NCBI GenBank assembly: GCA_021234535.1
Contig: CM037850.1
Location: forward strand, 20,944,446 to 21,008,445
Source: Stichopus chloronotus
Taxonomy: Eukaryota; Echinodermata; Holothuroidea; Aspidochirotida; Stichopodidae
Length of the DNA: 64,000 bases
Reading direction: 5' to 3'
In this document: positions 1-12,398 of the stretch, in pieces
Layout of the letters: each line of letters starts with the position of its first letter
Position numbering within the stretch: the first letter of the stretch is position 1
Program-made: the position numbers and the translations under genes
Notes under the pieces: model-generated
Database searches by the model: none
Seen by the model: only the letters and a program-made list of their open reading frames with translations
What the model was told of the DNA's origin: nothing

Positions 1-814
1 CAGCCGGTAATTATTGACAAACTGACCACCGGTATTTTATGGGTCGGGCGGGGATAAGGTGCAGGCTATAATATCCCCAAGTGTTTAATTACCTTTTGTA
101 CACAGATGCGCCATGGTGTATTACCAATATCGTGACTAACACTTTACTAAACCTATTTTCATCACGGCTACCTTTTCGGAAGTGCAGTGGAAATTTAAAA
201 AAAAACGGGTACAATTCATCCAGACCTGTAAATTGGTCATGATATAAATACGAATGCCAAACATCGGCAGGTTGCAATCACTACACAGAAGATATTCAGC
301 ACTTGTAAAGGCAAGACTATTAACAGTTTCTCAACTTTTTTGTCAATATATATGAGAGCGTTGGCCGTCATGGATCACCATGCAAATCAGATTGAGTAAG
401 CACTTTTTTGTCTCAAATTCCATTCCCTCACAACTACATACTGCCTTTCGCTAATTTAACTATCTGACCGAAGAGTAACTGAGAAACTATAAGCTCCTAA
501 ATGTACTTACGCTACTTCTCATGTTGGGTATCAATATTCGTTTTGGAGACTACAATTAGTAAACCTTGTCATCTTCTGTCATAGGCAGGATAAAAATTAG
601 CGAAAGAAAAAAAGCAAGACTGAAGCAATTGTAAAAAAATATATATATCTATATATATAGCCTATAATGATTACATTTTGTAATTTCTGAAACGAAAAAT
701 CGTAATATCAAAAGCTATTGTAAAGCTAGGAATATTTTCTCTGTCCGCAATCCAAAGGACTACTTTTTTCTTTTCTCGTACATATCACCCTATTGTGACT
801 TTTACTATTGAGAA
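1..814. other. Intergenic DNA, nothing recognised
   Basis: AT-rich sequence with a short (TA)n tract near 641-659. Short open frames here have no recognisable protein features. Confidence 0.5.
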
Positions 815-1085
815 CCTTGGTCATGTCCATTATTGATACCCTTGGCCATGTCCATTATTGATACCCTTGGCCATGTCCATTATTGACAACCTTGGCCATG
901 TTCATTATTGATACCCTTGGCCATGTTCATTATTGATACCCTTGGCCATGTCCATTATTGATACCCTTGTCCATGTTCATTATTGATACCCTTGGCCATG
1001 TTCATTATTGATACCCTTGGTCATGTCCATTATTGATACCCTTGGCCATGTCCATTGTTGATACCCTTGGGCATGTCCATTATTG
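815..1085 (+). repeat. 25-bp minisatellite, about 11 units
   Basis: Head-to-tail units of consensus CCTTGGCCATGTCCATTATTGATAC start at 815, 840, 865 and so on. They vary mainly by C/T at TTGGyCATGTyC. The period is not a multiple of 3, so no frame is conserved. The last unit is cut short in the CATTATTG end. Confidence 0.95.
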
Positions 1086-2767
1086 TAAAAACTGTTTTAA
1101 AGTACGGCTTCGTTTATACCTTCAAAATAGATTTTGCCTTATTTTTCACACTAATAAAAAAGTGTGGACTGCAGTCCTCGAGTACTCTGTATTATCGATA
1201 CAAGCCGACTTTGACGCATGCGCAAGTCACACTAGAGAGTGATATCAACTTCATTTTCGATCTGACTTTTGGAAGTTTCAGAGTAAATATTCTCCAAATT
1301 AATTGGTAATCTTAAGCAGTAATAAAAGACATAACAAACAAAAAAAAAGAAAGAAAACGGAATCCACAAAACTACATTACTATCTATACTTTGGGTACCG
1401 TATTCCAGTGAGGTTGAATCCTGAGGTAGACAACATGGTAATGAACAAAGGGTGGGTGGAAGAGGGGGTTGTCGATTACCGTATTTTAAGATTCTCACAT
1501 ATATGACTACACTAAAGGTTTACGGGAGGGGGGCATATCGAGTAGTGGTGGAAGGGGGAGGGGGTGAAAGCTAGTACAAACTTAGCCTTCCTTTCGTGAC
1601 TCTACTGTAGACCCTACATCAGTGTGTGCATTGCCCCTTCCAAACAGGTAAATAGTTGCTTACATTATTCACTCTGCAAAGACGATTATGAGCAGTAACA
1701 GACCTGAACACGTTCAAACCAATCAATGTTCAAATATTCCGCTGAAAACACAGTTTGAAGGGTACATCATGTGGACAAAGGAAGGAAACTTCTATGGTTG
1801 GCGGTACGTGTCTCATCGTCCCTACCCCAACCCCCCCCCCCCATCTTCCCCACACCACCTCTGTAGCTCCTACGATACCAGCTGCTATTGGATGTTGTTA
1901 AAATTAAACTTTCTGAATCTGCATGATCGAATTAGCTGTGTCAGCTGGCCAAATATAAAAAAGATAAGACAAAAAAATTCAAACAAAACTTCTAGATGTG
2001 ATCATGTTATTACTTGAAAATATATTATAATTTCACAACAGTTATTTCACAAGAAATTAATGAATACATACAGAGTTAACTTTAGGGGCTGAGTCAGACT
2101 ATCAACACCACACGAAGGCGTATCTGCCGTTGGACAAAACTTGGGCACGATTTTTGTGCATCTGATAATGCCTAGGGGTATCGCTGCAAGTCTTGTCCGA
2201 GGTAGTAACAAAATATGTCGCATTTAGGCTCTTATGGTAGGATGACAAGACAAAGATACCCGTGCTGGAATTGCTTTATATCAGATAAAAGTCTACACTG
2301 CTTCAATTCTATGCGTTTCTAGTGACAAAATGAATGTTGAAAAGGCATCCATTGTGGTAAACTGTAATGGTGAGAATTTTCTCAAATTAGGGCCAACCAA
2401 TTTGGTTTGGAAAGAACGCTGATATATAAATCTACGTGCCAAACATAAAACGTAGACTTACAGTAGAGAAAGAAATTCACACCTAATATATGTTATTGAT
2501 AAACTTTAATTAATGTAATATGCACATGATGCTTTATACCAAGCTTTGAGCACTTGCCAAGTGCATCGATACTCACTACCATTAGGGACAATGTGAATCT
2601 ATCTACCACTCTGGGCATTGTGTATCTACACCATCTACCACTCATGGCATTGTGTATCTACATCATCTACCACTCGGGACATTACACCATCATTTGGACG
2701 AATGTCTAAAAGCAAGACTGCAGATCTCAATCCACACTGTATGTCATAAAATGGTCCTTTATATACA
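1086..2767. other. Intergenic DNA, no gene recognised
   Basis: Contains a C12 tract (1831-1842). A short near-repeat at 2590-2680 repeats ATCTACCACTC...GGCATTGTGTATCTAC about three times. No convincing exon on either strand. Confidence 0.5.
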
Positions 2768-2773
2768 TTTATT
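2768..2773 (-). promoter_or_regulatory. Poly(A) signal AATAAA for the TspO-like gene
   Basis: AATAAA on the minus strand lies about 34 bases after the stop codon, implying a very short 3' UTR. Placement is an inference from motif and position. Confidence 0.5.
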
Positions 2774-2806
2774 CTCCTCACATTCCCATAAAAAACATAC
2801 CTTTAA

Positions 2807-3230
2807 TTAACATACTGATTTATATTCAATTGGTGGAGTTACAATGTTCTTTGAAGTTTTGAATATGCGCAATCCGAGTTTGGTTAAGAACGCGACCGCA
2901 GAGAATGCGAGTAAAACCACTGCGAATATTGCATTCCTGTCCGACGGATTCCAGTGTGCGGCGAGGTTACCAGATAGTGCCCATATAATGACCAGCCACG
3001 AAGTGTAGACATTTGCGAGGTAATTCGACAAAAGGGTGTTCTCAAGAATAATGAGCAATAGAATCACCACTGCTAGTATGGTGAAGCATATGGTACCCGA
3101 GGTCTTGTAGTCAACCCCTAGATCGTATATCTGTACAATGGAAAGGCTTATGAGAGAGGCGATGGTCAACCAAGTGCAGTAAAGCGAAATCCCATTCTGT
3201 ATCAGGACGTAATTGGCGACCAGGTCTCCT
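2807..3230 (-). CDS. TspO-like gene, last coding exon
   Basis: Acceptor TTTTTCACAG precedes the exon. The frame continues with the split codon AG|A (Arg) and runs through TM5-TM8 to a TAA at 2809-2807. The C-terminal tail after TM8 is about 20 residues long, polar and basic. Confidence 0.8.
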
Positions 3231-6200
3231 CTGTGAAAAACAAATAAAGAGAGAAACAAACAAATTCATAAGACTGGTAAATTATTATCAAAACAAGCGG
3301 TGGCCAGGTCAGCTAGCATGAAGGGCGGAGGTGAGAGTAGAAAAAGAAAATGTTCTAGATCCACCGGCAAAGTGACGTAATGTTGGTAATTAACACTGAA
3401 AAGTTGTGGGGAAATTTAAGGAGGGGTCCCCGGCCGGGGATGTAGGGAGTTTCATCCATCCCACCCGATCATCGACGTGTTCCATCTTCTCCACTATGAC
3501 ACGGAATCCTAGCTTTCCAAAGATTTAAGATTTCTTTTATGAAAACGAAAATCAGTTCAAACTGAATAAAATAATGGAAGAACCTGAAAGGGGAATCGGT
3601 ATTTACGTAACGGTAAAATGTAGGATTTAGTCACGAGCCCCCAAAGCGAGTAAACTGACCTGTATCTTTTAAGTAGTTCTTCCAGGTTGCTATAGACACG
3701 AGAGCAGTTGTCAATGAGAGCTATGTATAATGTCACAGCTGAGGGTAGAATGATGACAAGAGCGTAAACCATCTTCTGCTCACAGAAGAAGAAACACCAG
3801 CCACTATTAGTCAGGAGATTCAAAGAGTAGGCCAAGAGGAAGCCGTAACTTATCACTGGTGGGTATTTATAGAGTGGCTCATCTCGGGCATTATTCCTGC
3901 ATATGGTAGACAGAATGTAGGCTATCAGAGCGAATTGCCAGGTGTATATTAATCCCCAGATGGAGAAAGTCCAGTCGGCAGGGGTAACTGGGGTAGTGTA
4001 CTTGTCGGATACCTCACCAATCGACGTCTCAAAGATTGCTGGAAGGAAATAGGTCAAACCAATTAGTGAATGATACATTGTATTAATATTACTAATATTA
4101 TAGATTAATATTACCATGGATACACTATATAAGATTGTTTTGTATTTGCTAATATAAAACGATATCCCATTTCATGATTACGAATTTCACTTGCTTGAGT
4201 GATGGAGCTGTTACAGATAACACCATGGTTGATAATAGGGTTGATAACACGATGATGTTATTGATTAATTGATTATCGATTTGATTGTTGATTGATTTAC
4301 TTTCACATTATTATTGATAGATTCATTACATGATTATAGTTTGATCATTGAATGATTGATCTTGATTGATCGATTATTGATTGATTATCGACTAAACCAT
4401 TGATTATTTATTGACTATTTGATTTATTTTTTCTTTATTTATTGGTCTATTGATTGACTGATTCACTTATTTATCTGTTTCGCTTTCTTGCTCTACGATA
4501 TACATTCTTCTGACATATGCAGTGCAATGGTGGATGAAAAAGATAAGAAAATAAACAAATTGCTGAGACCAACTTGTCGGGGACCACATGCATACGCACA
4601 ACATCCTGAGCCTAATACAATACTCTTACACCATTTTCTACAAAATATTCCACTTTTTCTTTTTGGATAGAGCCAATGCTGCAAACAAAGGGGGGTGGGG
4701 CGGTTAGGGAACAAAGATCGTTAGGTTTACCTAACTCAAGTCGTTCTCATCTGTACACTTTGAAACCTCAAACTCTTCTTGAATTTGGAAACAGTTTTCA
4801 AAGTGTCAAAGTTATTATTTTGATTGTATCATTTGGTGGGTATAAAGAACACATACATAGTATATGGTGAATTAAACTTGGTCCCTAGGTGTAGTACAAC
4901 ATTCGTACATGCAGGGTATGACGAAATACATACAGCTGAGGTGTGGATGATATTCCTTTAGGCAATGGTATAAACCAAATTTGTTTTAATGTCACATTCA
5001 CTTTTTGTAATGTCTGCTACTCAAACATGACCGCAATGATTACTCAAGTCACATAATCCAAGAAACACTGTGACGTAAACGTAATTCATACTTACTTAAC
5101 CTATGAAACGTTCTTACATTCCTATATGGACATTGATTCAAGCTGTTCGAAGCTTTCTGTTATTCGATAATCTTTAGTTTTAAGCCTACTCATACGTATT
5201 GCAAAAGGGATGAGGTATAGACTTGCATAAATTACACATATTACACAACATCACAATTGGTTATCTAATTATCATTATTATATTAACTTCGTGTTTGTAT
5301 ATTTTAGCGATACTAAAATACTTAAAGTCCACTTAACTGATATCAGTCTATTTACGAGGGTATTCTACGGACAGTGTAAAACTGAAACCTGAGTAGTTTA
5401 TTTACTGCTACTCAATCAAACGTAATTACATTAATCATTAACTTCAATCCCGCTGTTATCAAATGTATTTATCACTTGTGTGTGAACTGAGTTTTTTGTG
5501 TACGTTCAGGACACGTGAAGCCAGTACTGAACTCAGGCGAGGGTCATGACACATCGCACGGTGTTGCTCGATCCCAGTCCGATCCAACTTTATTTTGTTA
5601 AGATATGGCACTTTCAAGAAAACGTGTCCGCCATATTGGATATTCTTAGTATACTGTCTGATGTGAATCTTCATATTGTTACATTTTTGGCAGAAAGTTG
5701 TTGCATTTTGGATCAAGTTTGTTGCATTTTGGTCAGTTGATACAAAATGGGTCATGATAACACTAGGGTTCCCCACATACAGTACCATGAAATGCATTAC
5801 GCTTCGCTAACTCTAACGGTTTCTAACACTTAATTCCTAACAAAATATTTAGAATATGAAAAAATACCACTGCAATAGTATTTTTGTCGATTGTTTGGGG
5901 GTAAAAATTTTACTACCAGTACACCATAACATTCGTGCATTTTGGCTGGATAACTGGGAAAACAGTCATTGGAGAAAATCGTTTTCCTTTTTTTTTTCTT
6001 AGTAATATTTGGAAAGGTACAAGGAGCTACAGCCATATTTCTTTTTTCTTATATAGGAATTAGATTTGATTACTTTTAAGAGGTTTAAAACGCTGAGTTA
6101 CTGATAACGCAATGATGCTTTAACTCTACACAAATGTAAAGGGTATAGGTAAAATTTAGCGCCCTTTACCCCAATTAACCCTATTAACAGATTGCTCGAA

Positions 6201-6424
6201 AGAGCTGGCCTCTAACGGTGGGTAACCAATGACGTCACAACCGTTAACAAGAAATAAGCAGTCTTCAGTTTCTACTAACAGAATGATTTCGTTTGGAGTA
6301 AAATGATGTACTTACGAATAATAGCATTTTCCCCTGCACCTGCGAGGTAGTTCACGAACAAAGTCAGACCAAATAACAGGACGATGCCAACTACTAAAGT
6401 GATGAACCTTAAATCTTGAGCCAT
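2807..6424 (-). CDS. TspO/MBR-like multipass membrane protein (3 coding exons, 303 aa)
   Basis: Joining 6424-6316, 4038-3660 and 3230-2807 gives 912 bases, an uninterrupted 303-residue product plus stop. Seen: about eight hydrophobic segments (residues about 6-28, 58-80, 97-120, 126-146, 168-195, 206-230, 236-255, 262-283), so an integral membrane protein. Residues 53-70 contain PVTPADWTFSIWGLIYTW, which resembles the Pro-Trp ... W-G-x-x-Y signature after TM1 of TspO/MBR (tryptophan-rich sensory protein) proteins. Known of the family: TspO proteins bind porphyrins and sterols, but classical members have five TMs and about 160 residues, so this is a longer relative. Ligand and membrane location cannot be read from the sequence. 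Intron phases match at both junctions (phase 1, phase 2) with GT..AG ends. The start ATG has G at -3 and +4, and an acceptor 15 bases upstream implies a spliced 5' UTR whose first exon I could not place. Gene structure is reliable; the family name is moderately sure. Confidence 0.8.
3660..4038 (-). CDS. TspO-like gene, second coding exon
   Basis: It starts after a pyrimidine-rich acceptor ending CCTTCCAG and ends at donor CAG|GTCAGT (phase 2). It carries the PADWTFSIWGLIY motif and TM2-TM4. The split codon with the previous exon gives Pro. Confidence 0.8.
4195..4480 (+). repeat. Degenerate TGAT/TGATT low-complexity tract
   Basis: Dense interspersed TGATTGATT, GATTATTGA and TTATTGATT words lie in the first intron of the TspO-like gene. 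It looks like an old, decayed tetranucleotide satellite. The remainder of this intron (4481-6315) shows nothing recognisable. Confidence 0.7.
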
Positions 6425-6439
6425 GTCGTCTTTGAGAAG
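6316..6439 (-). CDS. TspO-like gene, first coding exon
   Basis: The acceptor (pyrimidine tract then AG at 6441-6440) starts the exon at 6439. Translation starts at the ATG 6424-6422. The exon encodes residues 1-36 including TM1 and ends at donor C|GTAAGT (phase 1). The 15 bases before the ATG are 5' UTR. Confidence 0.8.
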
Positions 6440-7668
6440 CTGTGAGAAAGAAAAAAGTAACATTCACAAAAGATGACATTTTAAAGAAGTATTTGAAGAT
6501 CATCATTTTTTGCGACATTAACTGACGTTTACAAAGTATTATGATGCATTGTTACAAATGATCATGCCCTACATATACCCCTCCTAGTCTCTTCCAAACC
6601 TATAAAGTGTATTGATGCAACACGATACGTTAACACTGCAGCTTATTGTCAATTTACGGTACCGGGTTACCGGGTTTTCGAAAACCGATTGCATATGTAA
6701 CGTTTAATTCGTGGAAGACTGAGAGATATACCAATTAATAGGTCACAAAGGTATGTAGCAACTTGTTCAACACTCTACTCAGCTTCCCCTCCCGAGGAAC
6801 AAAAAAATATTACGCACATGACAAATACAACCGACTGCAACACCGAATGGTAGCAAAATCTTCGCAGGGAATTTTGTGCAAAGCGTATGGAAGGATCTAA
6901 CCAAACTTACCATGAGTCAGTTATTTTTTTAACGAAGAACATTCAAAATAGAGGAGAAAATACCTAAATGGAGCCTACATACGTTACAAATTCAGTGACA
7001 TTGATCATTTTGTGTTTGTTACCTCTCCACTGCCATCACAATTTTCGCTTTGCTTTATGTGCTATATGTACTATAAGAATGAAACGCTGACTACATGTAA
7101 TGGCTTACCTTATACTTCACTGCACTGCTAAAAGTGTACAATACGAACTTTTGCAACTATTAGCAATGAAACTTTATGCTTGAACAACTCCTAAGGACGG
7201 AATCACGTTTGAATTCCTCGTTACAACGTGTTTAAATTCCCTGTATTTGACCTTTAAAAGACAGAATAAACAATATAATACGGAAGTTTATAATGGTCAT
7301 ACCGCTACAAGTTAACAGAACAATTAAAACAACCAGATCTCTAGCACTTCATCTAGTGGAACGCAAAGTCCGCCTTATGACGTAATGTTTGGCAAGAAGA
7401 ATTGTTGTAATGTGATGAAACTGCTTTTAGCTGTTTATTTTCTTTTCCAATTTGGATTTTTGTTCCCATGAACACGTTTTTATTAAGAAAATCAAAACAT
7501 TGATGATTTGATCACGGACCTCCATGACTTGATACAGCAGTAGCCAACCTACTAGACCGGTGCCCCGCCCCCCCCCCCCACCCCAAACGTAAATGTTGTG
7601 AGATGAGGCAAGGGGGAATTTACTGCCTCTCCTTTAGCTGGATAAAGAAGTTCCACATCTTGGTTGAT
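6440..7668. other. Upstream region of the TspO-like gene, no gene recognised
   Basis: This should hold the promoter and non-coding first exon of the minus-strand TspO-like gene, but no TATA box or donor could be assigned with confidence. It contains a C12 tract at 7568-7579. Confidence 0.4.
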
Positions 7669-8241
7669 CAGTGGCGTAACCAGCGAGGGGGGGATGGGGG
7701 GGAGGGCGGTCAGATGTCTTGCCTCACGCTTGCCCCTCCCAATGAAATTCGAAGGTAAAAAAACATAGGTCAAAATTTGTATAAGGCAAGAACGTCCCAC
7801 GCTGTCATTGAAAGTACAGATCTTTAGCATTTGCATGGAAAAAGAACTGTTTGAAATCTTTATATGAGAGAAGTTTTGAAAACTTCACCAACTTGCAACG
7901 TAGAAGCCTACTTATCTGAAAGTTCTTGGCATCGACCACGTGGCTTGGAGGTTTTATCTCCAAGGTCGTACTTCCATGCACCAGAGTGCACACTGCGGTC
8001 AATATGAAGAAAATGTTAGCTGGAACTCACAACGCCAGAGAGACTGGGAAGGGCCATTTCCTGCAATCTGAGAGGCAATTTTTATCCAAATATTTTCTCT
8101 GTGCGCTACTCGCCGCCAACCAATAGTGACACTCCGCTTAGGTAGTGTCATTACTGCTTGACCCCACTTCAACCCTTTTCCCCCTCAGCCCCCCTCCCCC
8201 TCAACCCCTCCCCCCGATGAAAAAGTCTGGCTACGCCACAG
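7669..8241. mobile_element. hAT-like non-autonomous DNA element
   Basis: The left end CAGTGGCGTAACCAG (7669-7683) and the right end, whose reverse complement is CTGTGGCGTAGCCAG (8227-8241), form terminal inverted repeats with 13 of 15 matches. The flanking octamers TGGTTGAT (7661-7668) and CGGTCAAT (8242-8249) match at 5 of 8 positions with only transitions between them, as expected for a decayed 8-bp target duplication. TIRs beginning CAGTGGCGT and 8-bp target duplications are typical of hAT elements. G-rich and C-rich tracts lie just inside the ends. No transposase frame is present. Confidence 0.6.
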
Positions 8242-11200
8242 CGGTCAATCTGAGAGCAATGAAATGCCAAACAAAGTGTTACAACGCTGTGTATGCAATG
8301 GAGACACAGCGTTACTATCTCATAGAATTGATAGGGTATCGATGGGCCTAGCTTCCGAGGTATATTAGTTCACTGACTCTATGGTTTCACTTTGTCGTTT
8401 TAAACTTGTTTTTGTTTTTACAGATAACCACTATGACGTGAACTCGACTCAGAGAAAATGAAGGAGTAAATCATGTGGTTGAGGCTTGGCAATGGAGTTC
8501 ATCACTAAATATCACATCAGCCTTACCGATGAAGCACATTCTGCCGTCCACACTTGACCCCCTAACCATACAAAAGTGAAATACCTGCAAATGTGTACCC
8601 ATGATTTCTTCTGCGTTCGTCAGGGTGGCCTTTACCAATACCACTAAACTCAGTGGTCTCTACCATTACTACTCCCAGATTCAACATGCCACAAATGAGT
8701 GTTCCAGTGTGGTCAGCCTATCCACTACAATGACGACTGGGGTATAGGGATCAAATTTCGATTAATGGATGGCTACCCCTCCCCCACCCCGGGCCACAGC
8801 CATGAAGGCTGACATTGAATTAGTTTCGGCAGGTTTCACTTCCATGAAATTAAAACTAAAATAAAAGTTAAGTTTCAGCCTCAATGATCCCTATACTGGC
8901 TCTCCCGAACGGAATCACAAGTTTAAAAAAATAATAGAGTTAAAACATGGGTCTGCCTTAAAAGTTCAAAATCATTAAAGGAAACATAACGTTTTTCAAG
9001 CCGAGAGCTTTTTCTCGGGTAACATTTTTTAGGCTCCTCTTAATTCGGTATGCGTGAGAAACGTGCAGCCTCAATTAGTTATTGAACACGTGCGACCGAC
9101 TTCACGTGCAGCAGACCGTTCGAACCACTCTAAACTTTGTCTCTTGTTGTTTGTTCAGCTATCTTAAGTTTTAATTCCATTACAAAGTCAAACAACTGAC
9201 ACCTGTAGGCCACTCCGATCCATGCTTGCTCCATAGATTTCCCAACACCAATCAGGCCACGGTTTGGTCAGTCACAATTTTAAATTACGGTTCTCACGTG
9301 AAACATGAGAGATGGTTGCACATGATGTCGCACTTTTGGTGGCATCTGTGATGCCACGTAGTGATGCTAAACCACGGTTCATAAAGATCGTCACATAGCG
9401 CTAGGTGGTTGAGAATAGCCGGCTGACATTTGAGTCGTGAGGTTATCAATAAAACCATTTCTACAATCCAAAATTACAAGGAGCTATATTTTAGCGGTTG
9501 GAAAGTAACCGACAATCACCCAACACCCTTGATATTAGCTTGTTCTATTGTTGAGATATAAAATATTGAAGGACATTCCCTCAATTTCAAATATGCAAGT
9601 ATAACTTGTGACTTAATTGTTGCACAACTCACCTTACCTACTTTTGTCCACTTTGAAAAATGTCCATATAGACTTAAAAGGTTTACTTTATTCTTGAATA
9701 TAACGTGTTATATTCAGGTGGGGATATACCTAGTCAGCTCTCTTAGGCTGGTATAATCAAGTCACTCCATGCCCAGTAAGACAGTGATCACATCTTGTCA
9801 CCAGGTGCCACTGACTATAGACAACTCAAAACGAAGGAGAAATTTGAGTAAAACAAGAATGACATCACAAATTATTTTGAAATCTGTCATCGGAGCCTGC
9901 ATGAGGGAAAAAAAATTCAACTTTTATGCTTCAGATCAAAAGTATACCCTGTGAATATAGAGAACGTTGAAACATTTCAATTCATTTTATAAACTTCTGT
10001 GACAAGTTTTACTTCGCACTTACGGTACACGTACAGCTGCAGTCTCTTCCATTGACTTACACTGTAGCTACAATATTTAGTGACCCATCACACATGCACG
10101 CGACATCAGGCATTCCCCTAACATATGTCAACTGATGATATAGCTGTACCCGGCATCTTACGGGATTTACAAATTTCTGTATGTAGGGCAATCAGATTTG
10201 GAAATAACATGGAGTGGAAGTTTAAATTTGTGATCCCGTCGACTTGACAAGACTCTGCGACTGAAATACTTCTGCGTCATTTTGGATTTCCTGAAACATT
10301 CTCAATCTCCTTCAACGAATTTCACATCATCTAAATTGATGCTCTCAACATCATCCAACTAACAAAATAATCGATAGCTAAAAATCATGACTAAAAAAGG
10401 TATTCCCACTGATCAATTTATGGCCACTTATCTCGATCAAACTGAAATTCCAAGCTGATACAATTCATCGCTTTTGAAGAATTTGCAAAACGGCGTTCGA
10501 TTTTGGTTGGGAGACGGAAACATAAACATACTAAGGTTAAAATATTTTGTGATAACACCTCCAGGTAATGTTATTCTCTCAATTTAGTTCGTTATTTCTA
10601 GCCTCACAAAGCATGCATCTGCATATACTACGTTTTTCAGCATGGCAAAGGTGGAGGGGGTGCGGCTGACATTAAGGCGAATAACCTGCCTTCACCTAAC
10701 TTCGTGAAGAGGGATTGCGAAACCAGAGGCTGGATCAAAGCTGGAAGATTTAGCAATGTTTGCCCTGTGAACGAATCAATCGGAAAAAAATAAAATACTC
10801 TATTTCTTTTGTAAAAAAAGGAAAAACATTCATTTACATACTGTTGATTTAGGGGAGGCATGATTGTCTATGATAATAAATTGATACTATCTAAGGGATT
10901 GGGGGCGTCACCAACAGTTGAGACGTACCGCAACTTATTTAAGGAAGCTTTCGAAGAAAAAAAAAGTATACCTTGACAAATCACCACAAATGGTATGTCG
11001 CATTTCCACTTTTAACATATCAAGTTACATCAAGAACCCTCATAAAGAGGGTAAATCAACAAGTTGATTATTAGGAATAACATGTAGAAATGGATAAATC
11101 AAAGTGCGGGTAGGATAACCTTATTCACTCACTGAACAAAATAATGAAGCCCTAACATATTATGCGCTGTCCATGCTCCGTCTGTATGGCAACTTACCGA

Positions 11201-12130
11201 GATGATTCAGGAGGCGGGGGGGGGGGGGGCAAACCTGCTGGCAATGGGTTATTAGCATTTTTGTGTCAACTTGGAAATATTTTGGGGAAAAAGATCATGT
11301 TTGAAACAAACGATCAAAAAGTTTCTAGTACTACAGTTTGATGTGGTCAGTATCATCGTTGCACAATGCTACATATGGAGTCACTTGACTGTGACGTACC
11401 CTCCCGGTAGGCTACTGTCTACGCCATGCTTTTGTACTAGGCCTACATCTTGAATGATCGTAAGCGAATCGGTGTCAGTAAGTTGACCCAGTAATTACTG
11501 TTAGATGAGTCCCCAGCCATACCTTGAATTGTAAGTGTCAGCTGTGAGTGAGCGCAGTGCATGAATTACAGGTTGTAATAGAGAAATGTAACCTTCAGCT
11601 GTCATGATCCAAGGGGAACATTTCCATGTTTGTGAGGAATGAACATATTGTTTTCGATCCCAAAAACGTCATATTATTAAGACCGATTATATTATTTTAC
11701 CGCGCACAATCTTCGTTTTTTACAGATAGATCAGCTGTTTTATCGCCAATAAACTTAGAATACCATCGATAAAAAATATAAAACATGCTTTACAAGTAAT
11801 GAATATGTACAAACATGAACGTACAGTTAGCATTATAGGGTTTATATGAATTAATACTGACTGTGGAAAGTGTCTTAATTGTCACAACTTTTCAAAAAGT
11901 AAATTGAATGATTAATCACTAACTCATTGATGTTTCCTTTGCATGTAACACATGGTGATCAATTTAACCATTTGTCATTAGTATGTGAAGAAAACTTGAC
12001 AGGTTTAGGACAATAGTGGATTTCACCAAACAACTCGAGATATGACCTTTCAAGTCTTTGGCTTGCCATAGCCGTTACACGTCCTTTCATATATCACATG
12101 ACCTTGACTACCTAATTTTAGATAGGAGTA
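8242..12130. other. Intergenic DNA, no gene recognised
   Basis: AT-rich DNA with a G14 tract at 11216-11229. No exon-like frame or RNA gene could be supported. The part just upstream of 12389 may hold the promoter of the NPL/zinc-finger gene. Confidence 0.4.
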
Positions 12131-12388
12131 ATGGAAAAGGTAATAAATTGTTTGCCAGCTTCAGTTCGGTTTGCTCGCCCAGCCCTTCTTAAATTTTGTA
12201 AACATGATCTAGGCCTAGTGCATTATGCTTGCAGTGAGAGCTATAGACTTCGCGGGCCTAAGTTCCAGTATACTGTGTACTGTATTTGTAAGTCCAACCG
12301 GTCAACAGCCTGCAAGTACGACGAAGTGTCAACATCAAACTCAAAGACGCACACTTATTCGCCATTTATAGTCATCAGAAAGTTAACA

Positions 12389-12398
12389 ATGATTTGGG
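12389..12398 (+). CDS. Candidate first coding exon (Met-Ile-Trp-Gly) of the NPL/zinc-finger gene
   Basis: Exon 2 starts in phase 1 and lacks the F/I-W-G that opens NPL domains. ATGATTTGGG followed by GTGCGT supplies exactly Met-Ile-Trp plus the first base of Gly, with A at -3 of the ATG. This is the only ATG..TGGG|GT match I noticed between about 12 and 15.8 kb. The donor lacks the usual A at +4. Chance cannot be excluded. Confidence 0.4.

Noticed and set aside
1688..2017. 109-residue plus-strand frame
   Set aside because: It runs through the C12 tract and has no recognisable features or splice context.
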